Assembly: GCA_948567375.1 (NCBI GenBank)
Contig: OX419756.1
Span: 62,040,552-62,104,551 of the forward strand
Source of the DNA: Lunularia cruciata
Taxonomy: Eukaryota; Streptophyta; Marchantiopsida; Lunulariales; Lunulariaceae
Direction: 5' to 3'
Length of the DNA stretch: 64,000 nucleotides
Of the stretch, positions 47,253-56,770 are shown piece by piece. Below the pieces are notes generated by a model. That model was not told the DNA's origin and searched no databases. It saw only the letters and a program-made list of their open reading frames with translations. The translations under genes were made by a program, and so were the position numbers. How positions within the stretch are numbered: position 1 is the first letter of the stretch; each line of letters opens with the position of its first letter.

Positions 47253-50200
47253 TTGATTGTTGTGAATGGAATCCTAGAAGGTAATCAAATGAGAGTATTA
47301 ATAGATCCGGGAACAACAAAGAATTTCTTGTCTTGCTCTGTTGCAATAAGATTGGGAATGGATCTAGAGAGAGATGGAAGTGAAGAAGTAGAGTTACCAA
47401 ATGGGCAAATAGAGAGGATTGAATCATTACCTAGATGGGTAACACTCTCTGTAGGAGAATATCAAGAAGCAATTGAGTGGCGAGTGATATAGTTAGCTTG
47501 TTATGATGCAATTTTAGGCATGCCATGGATGGAGCAGTACAACCCTATGGTGGATTGGAGGAAGGAAGTAGTGAGAACCCACCAATGGTCAATCATTGGG
47601 GTTTAAGAAAAATCACAGAGGCATAAACTGCCTCTATATGTCGTAGGGACGGCAATTGTCCCAATAGATGTTTTATGGGTCTAATAAGAGAAGTCCAGAG
47701 TGCACAACTTGATGGACAAATTCTTGAGAAATTGAAGGATGTGGTGAATGAGTTGTCTTCTTGAGAAAGACACCTCCTGAGTTGTCTTCTCAGGGAAGAC
47801 ATCTCCTTGTAATGCCCCATATTGCCTATCACCTCATGAGTTGGAGGAGTGTAAGACTCAAATTGAGGAGATGTTGCAAAAAGGGTTCATCCAACCTAGC
47901 ATATCACCATATGGGGCCCCTATCTTGTTTGTGAAGAAAAAAGATGGTACAATACGCATGTGCATTGACTATCGAGGTCTCAATTAGCAAACGGTGAAGA
48001 ACAAATACCTCTTACCTCGCATGGATGACCTGTTTGATCAACTCCATGGAGCAAGATACTTCACCAAACTGGACTTGCGAAGTGGTTACAATCAAATCCG
48101 AATTGCAGAGGAGGATGTGTACAAAACTGCCTTTCAAACCAAGTATGGCCACTTTGAGTATCTTGTGATGCCTTTTGGCCTCAACAATGCACCTGCCACT
48201 TTCATGTGTCTAATGAATGACATATTTCGTCCATACTTAGATAAGTCTGTTATTTTCTTCTTGGATGATATCTTAGTATATAGTAGCACGATGACAGAAC
48301 ACAAACAACATCTACAAGAGGTCTTCTTGATTCCAAGATAGAATCAATTGTATGCAAAAATCTCAAAGTGTGAGTTTGGCAAGTCTGAAGTAGACTACTT
48401 AGGGCATAGAGTAAGTGCAGAGTGCATTCAAGTATTGACAGATAAAATAGAGGTCATTCAAAAATGGAGTGCCCCCAAAGATCAGACTCAACTTAAGAGC
48501 TTCTTGGGGTTGACGGGATTCTATTGTAGATTTGTCAAGGACTTCTCCAAGGTTGCACAACCTTTAATGGCACTACTTGGCAAGGGGAAGAAGTGGACAT
48601 GGGGAACTACACAAGAGTTGGCCTTTCAAGAATTGAAGGCCGCTTTGCTACATGCACCAATCTTGAAGTGGTATGACCCAAAACGTCCAGTCAAGTTGGC
48701 TATAGATGCATCAGGCATAGCAATAGGAGCAGTACTACAACAAGAGTGGCATGACGGATGGCATCCAATTGCATATTTCTCTTGAAAGTTGTTACCGGCG
48801 GAGCGCAACTACCACACCATAGAATGAGAAGAGCTGGTCATTGTTCTAGCAACCAAGCATTGGAAGCACTACTTGGGCAAGAAGGCATTTGTAGTAAAGA
48901 CAGACCACAAACCTCTAGTCTACCTCAAGATGCAGAAGGATCTATCTCGTTGCCAAATTTGGTAGGCAAAGTGGCAATAATGCTTCAACATGATAATCAC
49001 CTATGTGGAAGGTAAGAAGCAACTTGCAGATGCATTCACCCGCATGCCAATGGCCAACAACTTGGTGGCAGAGGTTAAGATTAACCCTGAATTCTGGCAA
49101 AAGATTTTGGTTGCTACAAAAACTAATCCACAGACTGTAGAAGCACAATCATCCAAAGGTGTCACCAACACCCAAGGACTCACCTTTTGGGATGGCAGAT
49201 TATGGATCCCAAATGTCCCAAAATTATGCACCACCATTCTAGCAGAATGTCATGATTCGGCCATGACAGCTCATGTTGGAGTGGACAAGACCTTGGATGC
49301 AGTCAAGCACCATTACTATTGGCCCAAGATGAGCAAGGACGTGATGGACTATGTGCGTAGCTGCCTACTTTGTCAACAAAACAAAGCTTCTAATCAAGCT
49401 CTTGTAGAGCTCCTTCAACCTCTCCCCACTCCTACCCAATGTTGGGAACAAGTGAGTATGGACCTAGTCTGTGAATTACCCAAGACCACCTCAGGGTTTG
49501 ACTCCATTGTGGTCTTTGTGGACCGGCTTAGCAAAATGATTCATGTACACCCTACCACCAAAGAAATGACCGCTCCACAACTAGCTCAATTATACTTAGA
49601 TGCAGTCTTTGCTCACCATGGCTTGTCTAGAGTACTCATCACCGATAGAGGCACCCAATTCACCGGTTTGTTTTGGCAAACGCTCTTTGGTTTCTTTGAA
49701 ACCAAGTTGGCCATGTCCATAGCTTACCGCCCACAAACAAATGGCCAAATAGAGCGGTCTAATTGCACGATTGAAGACATGTTACGCAGCTTTACCTTAG
49801 AAGAGCAAGAGAGGTGGGACACCCTACTCCCATTGATGGAATTTGCTTACAACAATTCAGTGAATGCCTCCACCCAGGTCACTTCATTCTTCCTCATATA
49901 TGGTGAGCATCCCTTCACACCTTCTAGCTTGATGAAGATCCATCTAGTGGCTACCAAGGTTGATACAATCAACACATTTGTTTCTAAAATCCAACAAGGT
50001 GTGGAGAGCGCCAAGCACAGATTACAAATTGCACAAAATCAATAGAAGCAGTATGCAGATGCACATTGTAGGCACAAGGAGTTCAATGTTGGGGATCAAG
50101 GTTGGCTATTGACAACCAACCTCACATTAGTTGGACCTCGTAAGCTCAGACCTCATTTTATTGGGCCTTTCTCAATTCTTTGTTGCATCGGCGCTATGGC

Positions 50201-50534
50201 TTATCACCTTGAGCTACCACCACACATGAAGATCCATCCAATGTTCCATGTCTCCCTACTATGCAGATATGCTCCCCGATCAGGCCAGGGTCATTCTACA
50301 CAAGACATTTGACCTTGTCCGACACTCATTGATGGCACAGAGGAATGTGAAGTGGAGCGGATTCTCCAAAAACATATGCATGGTACTCACTATCCGTGGG
50401 TGGACTATCTAGTACAATGGAAAGGTTACCCCCTCTATGAAGCCACTTGGGAGCCCGCTGCCAATTTGGCACATGCACCTATGTTGGTGCAAGCATTTGA
50501 GCAACAATTGCACAACAAGGACGTTGCGTCTTAA
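47253..50534 (+). pseudogene. pol of the nested chromovirus (PR-RT-RH-INT-chromodomain)
   Basis: One reading frame throughout. Protease 47283-47340: VLIDPGTTKNFLS, with Pro where Ser/Thr usually follows the Asp. RT 47910-48340: [39 protein letters not shown] and [10 protein letters not shown] (catalytic DD kept). RNase H 48690-48960: LAIDASGIAIGAVLQQ and TDHKPL. Integrase 49240-50045: HHCC finger (CLLCQQN), DLV, TDRGTQF and NGQIERSN, so the D-D-E triad is complete. A GPF module follows at 50165. Chromodomain 50343-50510: VDYLVQWKGYPLYEATWEP. Stops at about 47490, 48339, 48783, 48828, 48963, 50043 and 50310 and in the linker kill it; no frameshift was seen. The longest intact piece is integrase, 351 codons from 48990. 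Confidence 0.95.
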
Positions 50535-50547
50535 AAGGAGGGAGGTT

Positions 50548-51064
50548 TGTAATACCAAGAGCTAGCCATATGATCTAGATGTGAAATTTGGTTTGGTAAC
50601 ATCTAGAATGATGTTATACATGATGGTCAAAATAGATAAGATAGAAGTATCACCAAAAGAGTACTGCTACTAATAGGCCTATTTTGGTTTCCAAAATAGG
50701 CCTGAGAAACCAAAATAGGCCTGAGAACCTTAGAACCAAGACCTAGACATATGATTTAAAGGTGAGAATTGGTTTGGTAACATCTGGAAGGATGTTACAC
50801 ATGATGGACTAAATACATCAGAATCACCAAAAGGGGACTTCTACTAATAGAGCAAGAATCAAAATATGCCTGAAATCTTTGAAGGCAATTTTGGAGGCCT
50901 AAACGGATGAATTAGGCCTTGAAAATGTGCAAAACCCTCCCAACTGAGGAAAGGCTGGCCTCGCTCTCCCTGTAGCTTTGTCTTGTCAAGAGCTTTCCAA
51001 TGGTACCTTACTCATGTGATTCTGAGATTCCTATAGGAAGATTCCCTAAAAGATTCTTGCCTTC
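50548..51064 (+). repeat. Truncated 3' LTR of the nested chromovirus
   Basis: Preceded by a polypurine tract AAAAGGAGGGAGG. Matches the 5' LTR up to CCCTAAAAGATTC, then switches to TTGCCTTCAAACACC of the host chromovirus gag. Contains a 13-bp perfect inverted repeat at 50675-50703 (AGGCCTATTTTGG and its complement) absent from the 5' LTR. Confidence 0.9.
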
Positions 51065-51480
51065 AAACACCTTGGGTTTGGAAATTGAATGTGATCTTCT
51101 CCATCTCAAACTGGTGCTCTCTCTTTATGTTCTTGTTGTTACTGCTCTCATTCATCCAACAATGGAGTAAGGTGCTCAATTTGTTGCTCCATCGCAAGGA
51201 TAACATCTGGTATTGCCACCATAACTACTACTCTATCCCATTACTCTCAATTTATCTAATTGATTAACATATAGATGCAACATATCCACCGGTCTCCGTA
51301 AGTTACAATCGGACGTATCAAGGGTTCCTCAAACAGGTTGATCATATGCAAAAAATCTTGCCCAAAGCACGAGGTGATGAATTGAGTAAATGATGCTTGG
51401 GTAATATCTAGACATGAAAATCCTAATAGTTTGGCAGAAGTGGATTTGGTGGTCCATAAATTCCATCGATCCCGTTCTTA
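51065..51480 (-). pseudogene. gag start and leader of the minus chromovirus
   Basis: Aligns base by base with 60546-60850 of the other minus chromovirus fragment, where the frame is better preserved. Non-functional; protein-level signal here is weak. Confidence 0.7.
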
Positions 51481-51491
51481 CTCTAATACCA
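51481..51491 (-). other. Primer-binding site of the minus chromovirus
   Basis: Minus-strand TGGTATTAGAG directly inside the 5' LTR, two changes from the initiator tRNA-Met complement. Confidence 0.75.
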
Positions 51492-51492
51492 A

Positions 51493-51904
51493 TGTTAAAG
51501 ACCATGACCAAGGAGAGAAATAAGAGAATGGAAGTTCACATTGGGACACTTGAATGAGTGAAAACTCCCAATGCCTAGCATGAGCTTTGGCTCTTGTTTT
51601 TATAAGGATCATACAAGGCTCTTGAAAAGCATCTCAGGAAGCTTATCTGAGCCACTTTCTTGGAGGGCAAGTCAAGTAAATTGTGAAGCTTCTCAAGAAG
51701 CTTCCTTCTAAAAGTCACTTACTTGGCATGTAAGCTAAGCTAGTTAGAACCTTCTAGAAGCTACTTACTTGAGTTGCAAGCTAAGGTAGTCAAGAAGCTT
51801 CCCAACAAGCTTCCTAGATACTTTTGGAATATTCCAGGCTAATTTATCTTATTTGCTACTTCATTAGCCCTACTAACTTTATTGCTAAACTCCATATTGT
51901 TACA
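51493..51904 (-). repeat. 5' LTR of the minus chromovirus
   Basis: 412 bp, TGTAACAATATGGAG...GGTCTTTAACA. Pairs with 43313-43738. A TATA-like CCTTATAAAAAC (minus sense) near 51600. Confidence 0.9.
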
Positions 51905-52750
51905 TTTTGGCTGATCAAGGTATAGAGTTCTTGGGGGAGAGGTCTTGTGTGGTTGATTGATCATTGTACTACTTCTCGAGATCACCCTAAGGCAGATGGC
52001 TTAGCAAAGAGAGTGGTTCAAACAATGAAGAGAGGATTGCAAAAGTATGGTTTGTAGAGAGCCCACTTGGGAGATTGGGATCTCTAGTTACCTTGGTTGG
52101 CCATGGGCTATCGGTTTAGTCGGCAAGCCTCCTTAGCATCCTTCTCTCCTTACTTTCTACTCTAGATTTTACCTACAACCATTTGTCAAGATGCTATTGT
52201 AGTGTTGGACTTAGATAATCCTGATGTATGGATGAGCACATGTTCTCAATAGGCAGAAATCTTTCAAAGAGCGATGTAGATGGCCTTTGAGAACTTGGCA
52301 ATTGCTCAACATAAGGATACCTTATGTTATGATACCATTTGACAAGGAGGTTATAGACCCTCGATACATCAATTTCATCCAAGTGACTATGTATATCTAT
52401 AACAAACAGCCCTGACAACACTTGATGTTTCTATAAGCTGCACTATCTTCAGAATGCAGGAGGTTTTGCCATCTGAAGTCTTTGTGTTGGAAGGACATGA
52501 TGGTGATGTTTGGAAGGATCATGTTTGCAATTGTGTGCCATGCCACCTACCAAACATTGATGGTACTATGGATCCAAGCTTGGCATTTATATGTGCAAGC
52601 TTGCGGTGTATGTTATTTGGCTCTTCTAGTGGAGCTGCTACTATGTTAGTGAGTGATAACTGTTCAAGAGGATGGCATATGGCATGTATGTTTCCTCCCC
52701 TCATGGTGGTTCCTCAAGGACAATGATTATATGCTAGATGTACTTGACCT
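51905..52750 (+). pseudogene. Integrase C-half fused to a PHD-type zinc finger
   Basis: Continues 43312 across the nested insertions. Integrase: ADQGIEF (second catalytic Asp), then TSRDHPKADGLAKRVVQTMK, where Lys replaces the expected catalytic Glu, then LGDWDL and MGYRFSRQASLASFSPYFLL. From 51957 to 52750 one frame holds, with about nine nonsense codons. The open part from ATG 52454 contains EGHDGDVWKDHVCNCVPCHL and then a zinc-finger array: Cys 52607, Phe 52616, Ser 52652, Cys 52661, His 52676, Cys 52685, Tyr 52730, Cys 52739. The spacing C-x2-C-x11-C-x2-C-x4-H-x2-C-x14-C-x2-C is that of a PHD finger. GWHMAC and a Trp-to-stop (TGA 52724) two codons before the seventh ligand also fit. PHD fingers bind histone H3 tails; a targeting role like that of chromodomains is inferred. 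Confidence 0.75.
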
Positions 52751-52916
52751 ATAGCTAGTTTTTCTTAATATGGTATAGATTGCAGACAAGCAACTAACAA
52801 TGGGGCTCGATAGCACCTGGCCTCTTGATCTTTTGCCCACCATAAGGTATACCATATACTTGGAGCAGATTGCTATCTAGTGTTAGAGGGGCCTAACCGC
52901 CAACTAAGGGAATGAT

Positions 52917-53580
52917 TGTGGTACTTTATAGTCCATGTATGACTTATGTGTGAGTTGTGCTTCTAAAGTGTGTGATGTTGACTATGATGTATGTTGTGTA
53001 GCAATGTGTATACGCGCAACAACTATCATGCCATTTGTAGCTTCACATCTCGATTGCTCGGACATTGGAATAGTAGTGATAGTAGTTAGAGGTATTTTGG
53101 TTGTTACTCATAGATACTTTCCAATGGTCTGATTTTGTGTTTTAGGTACTAATTGCATAATGGGGCCCCCTATCACTTGCATCATTTGCACCGTCAGGTG
53201 TGCTATCAGCAGGACCATTGGTGTGAGACCTAGGTTGAAGTTAGGAGTATGACCTGGGAGTGTGACCTAGGAGTGCAGTTCTAGAGAGCTCACTTCTCTA
53301 TTGTTGAGCCTTTGAGTTCCTGGCTAGAGTGGATAGAAAGTTGGCAACCGTCACATGGAGTCTCTTAGCTAGAGGGGGTGTGGCTTGATTGTAATTAGGG
53401 CCTAGTTGTTGGCATATTATTGAGTGAGAGATCAAGTACTGATCTGATTGAGTATGATTTGAGTTGTGTAATTGAACTGATATTGTGGTACTTTAGAGTC
53501 CATGTATGACTTACATGTGAGTTGTGCTTTTATAGTGTGTGATGTTGACAGTGAAGTATGTTGTGTAGTGATGCGTATAC
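52917..53580 (+). repeat. LTR-like sequence of the methyltransferase-PHD family with a 567-bp direct repeat
   Basis: TGTGGTACTTTATAGTCCAT at 52917 recurs at 53484 (TGTGGTACTTTAGAGTCCAT) and the match continues for about 95 bp until the junction with copia at 53580. 53025-53460 matches 60853-61270, where it lies 5' of a gag gene of the same family; that places this sequence in the LTR. Clean LTR ends were not resolved. Confidence 0.6.
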
Positions 53581-55565
53581 AAAAAACAAAGACTACAAGA
53601 GGATCAAAGCAAGAAAGCTAAAGTTAATGCATATAGATGTGAATAGCCCAACTCCAATTGAGTCACTTGGAGGATCTCACTACTACATCATCTTTACAGT
53701 TGATGCTACTAAGAAGGTATGGGTTTAATTTTTGAAAAATAGATGTATTTAGTGTTTTTAAGCAATGGATATTTGAGGTTGAAAACCAATCAGGTTTAAA
53801 AATCAAGTGCTTGAAATCTGATAATCATGGAGAGTATAGTAGTAATGAGTTTAGAGAGTACTATGTAGGGGATGGGACCATAATGATCAAAACTGTCCCT
53901 AAGACACCACAAAAAAAAGATATGATGAATGCTTGAATAGAACTCTCAATCAGAGAGCTAGATGCATGAGACAACAAACAAGGTTGCCAAAAGTATTTTG
54001 GGCAAATACAGTCAACACAACTGCATACTTCATCAATGAAAGACCCTTTGCCCCTTTGGCATTCAAGATCCTTGAGGAGGAATTGTCAAGATAGAAGGTG
54101 AATCTCTTGCACTTAAGAACCTTTGGTTATATCCCGTATGCAAAGATTCTAGATAGTAATAGGAACAAGCTTGATTAAAAATCAAAGAAATATTTCTTCA
54201 TTGGATATGGATTAGAAAACATGGGTTATTGTCTTTGGAATGAAGATGATTGAAAAGTGCTCAGAAGTAGAGATTGAATTTTCCATGACAATGTTGTGTA
54301 CAAGATAAGCTTGGATCATGTTTTGAGGTCATAGAAAAAAAAACATCAAGAAGAAATAGTGTTAGAAGACATTTTAGAGAATAATGTTTTAGGAAATAGG
54401 AGTTTAGTAGAAACTAGAGATATCATACCAGATCCAATCAAACCCTTAACTGATTTGAGGAGATCTACAAGATTGTATGAATTGGTAGAGAGGTATTCTC
54501 CATCCATGTATTACATACTACAAAAAGAAATGGTGAACCTAAGTGCTACTTAGAGGCAATATAAAAGGATGACTCATTGTAGTGAGAGCTTGGAATGAAG
54601 GAAGAGATGTCATCCTTAGAGAAGAATGAGACTTGGTCATTGACCAAGCTACTAGAGGGAAAGAAAGTATTGCATAACAAATGGGTGTACAAGTCAAAGA
54701 AGAACAGGATGGAAGCAAGCAGTACAAGGCCAGACTTATGGCAAAAGGTTTCTAACAAAGCCAATCTATACCTTTGGTAAACCAAAGGTAAAGAATATAA
54801 TGAGATTTTCTCTCCCGTAGTTAAGATGAATACTATCATATTAGTCTTAAGTCTTGTGACTACAAAGGATTTACATCTAGAATAGCAAGTTGTAAAAACA
54901 ACATTTCTACATGGAGATCTTGAGGAGGATGTCTATATGACACAACTTGAGGAAGGGTCATTTCAAATCACTAAGAAAGGGGATGTTGTTTGCAATTTGA
55001 AAAAGAGTCTCTATGGTTTGAAACAAGCTCTTGTATATTGGTAGTTGAAAGTCAATGGCTATATGACCAACAATGGTTACACCATATGCAAAATGGATCA
55101 TTGCTGCTATATTAAGTCATTTGTTGATTCATACATCATCTTGCTACTTGATGTTGGTGATATATGGTTGTTGGACCCAACACAAGGGAAATCAACTAGC
55201 TTAAGTATCAATTAACTGATATATTTGAGATGAAAGACCTAGGTCCTTCACAACATATACATGGAATGAGGATTCAAAAAATACAAATTTGCATGTGTTT
55301 TTAGGTTATCTTAAGAGAAATACATCAAGAAGTTGATGGAAAAATTTGGTTTATAAAATGATACAATTTGAACCACTCCCTTGGGAAGTCACTTTCATGT
55401 TGGTACTTGAAGTGACATTAGTGACATGAAGTGACACTTTAGGCCGGTGCCTGAAGTAAACATTGTTGGAGTTAACAATCTTGTACATATTTTTACCGAG
55501 GTAGTCATAATTGAGAAGCTCAAGCAATGCATAGTTGCAATAAGACTTCAAAGTCCATTGATTTG
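53581..55565 (+). pseudogene. Ty1/copia pol remnant, plus orientation, RNase H deleted
   Basis: Integrase 53600-54180: HIDVNSPTPIESLGGSHYYI (first Asp), SDNHGEY in another frame (second Asp), the Glu region degraded, then RLPKVFWANTVNTTAYFINE. Linker 54359-54553: VLEDILENNVLGNRS, RRSTRLYELVER. RT: 54595-54780 (KNETWSLTKLLEGKKVLHNK), then [28 protein letters not shown] and a damaged YVDD box (LLLDVGD) near 55150. The end (NNLVHIFTEVVIIEKLK at 55480-55530) follows the RT directly after a CACTTTAGGC/GTGCCTGAAGT scar at 55430-55460 identical in layout to the copy at 14640-14710. Non-functional. Confidence 0.85.
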
Positions 55566-55618
55566 AGAAGTCATATACTGCCATATACAAGCCATATACA
55601 AGAAGCCATATACAAACT

Positions 55619-56101
55619 ATGGGTACTTGGATTGAGCAATTGGAACAAAGATTGGCTAGTATGGCCATTGCTCAAATGAGATCAGATTTGGGTGTTGAGG
55701 CTTCCACCTCATATATTGGTGATAGGGATGCTTTGGACTTCATGTGCGGAGCAACACGGGTGGATGTATCTGTAGCAATAACTAGGATTGTAATTTGTGC
55801 TCCAAAGCCTAGAGGAGCATTAGTAGAGTTGGACCCACAAAGAAGAGGAGTTGGGAGACAGGTCAGACATCCCCAGTCTTTCATGCTCTCTAAGGCATTG
55901 CAGATAACATCCATGGCTCTTAGATGTCCCAATGTAGGTGTGGTAGGTGGTGATGGGGTGCATGATAGACTATCTGCTAGTCAGCCACTTGCTACTACAC
56001 AAATTGAGTCTAGTACAATGTTGGGGGTGGCTCAACTGATTATGTGTTGCCCTTTGTTTTCAACCAAGGACTTGTTTACATTGGGAGTTGACCAATCCTA
56101 G
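55619..56101 (+). pseudogene. Gag-to-protease linker of the methyltransferase gypsy element
   Basis: A 160-codon open frame starting MGTWIEQLEQRLASMAIAQM (a short coiled-coil-like start) and continuing with GDRDALDFMCGATRVD and PRGALVELDPQRRG. No named domain. It lies directly before the protease of the same element; the gag fragment at 63.8-64.0 kb ends in the composition expected just upstream. Assignment as linker is from position only. Boundary with the preceding copia is about 55565. Confidence 0.5.
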
Positions 56102-56147
56102 TGTTCCAGTTGCCTGCCATGCTTTGTGAGTAGTATGTAGGGATGAT

Positions 56148-56700
56148 ATGGTCCCTACTACTAGAGCAAAGGTGATTGATAGTGGAGTTGACTTGGTTGA
56201 GGAGCATAGGATTTGCTCAACAACCAATGGTTTGTGGTATGTAGCAACGGCCAGATTGGAAGAGTTGCCAACTAGACGGACCTTTGAGAGAGCACGGTTC
56301 ACACCTAGTATTGTCCTATTGGATAACCAAAGGAGGATTTTCTGTTTTGTAGGACTTTTAGGGAAGATCTATACACCACAAAGAGTCTTATTAGACTTTG
56401 GTGCATAGCTCTTTATGTTGGGTTGTTGGTATAGGGTTATGGAAGACCGATGTGGAGAGGTATCCATTTCAGATCCAAACATCTATAGGAGGTGGTTTGA
56501 CATATTACATCACATGTGAAGAGCTAGTTGTTCAAATTCAGCTTGGTCATTTGATTGATAGCTTGGTGGTGAGAGCTCAAGCTATTGCGACAATAGTTGA
56601 GTCATATGATGTGCTAGTCGGTGGAGCAGTGCTATACTCCATGGGTTTCAGTATTGACTATAGGAGGAGACAACTCCTATGGATCAGGTTAGCAATCTAG
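56148..56700 (+). pseudogene. Retropepsin-like domain of the methyltransferase gypsy element
   Basis: First frame (56148-56408): LPTRRTFERARFTPS, then GKIYTPQRVLLDFGA with the active-site Asp (D-F-G-A in place of D-S/T-G-A), a stop, and LFMLG. After a frameshift at about 56435 the second frame continues YPFQIQTSIGG, ATIVESYDVLVGGAVLYSMG and FSIDYRRRQ. The loop plus the late VLVGG element is the usual retropepsin layout. It lies 70 bp upstream of the methyltransferase frame, which suggests one polyprotein. Confidence 0.7.
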
Positions 56701-56770
56701 TGAGGGACAATTCTGTCGCCTACTAGTATGTTTTAATAGTGGTAGTCTTGGCTCACTATAATTCAAGACC

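Larger units (their letters stand above)
44716..51064 (+). mobile_element. Nested plus-strand chromovirus (Ty3/gypsy)
   Basis: Order: 5' LTR, tRNA-Met primer site, gag, protease, RT, RNase H, integrase, chromodomain, polypurine tract, truncated 3' LTR. The pol frame keeps one phase from 47253 to 50534, about 3.3 kb, and is interrupted only by stops, so it is younger than its host. The right end was lost: the 3' LTR stops after about 515 of 751 bp and joins the gag start of the host chromovirus. Confidence 0.95.
43313..51904 (-). mobile_element. Minus-strand chromovirus, target duplication TTTTG, itself interrupted
   Basis: Two LTRs of one family bound this element: 43313-43738 (3') and 51493-51904 (5'). 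The 5 bp outside each are TTTTG (43308-43312 and 51905-51909). Inside the 3' LTR lies a polypurine tract (GGTGGGAGAATA, minus sense), then chromodomain and integrase; inside the 5' LTR lies a primer-binding site and gag start. Protease, RT and RNase H have been lost around the nested plus-strand element. The two LTRs differ at roughly one base in ten by eye, so the insertion is old. Confidence 0.9.

Noticed and set aside
42230-53580. Endogenous retrovirus with envelope
   Set aside because: No envelope-like frame with signal and membrane segments; all parts are Ty3/gypsy gag-pol and LTR.
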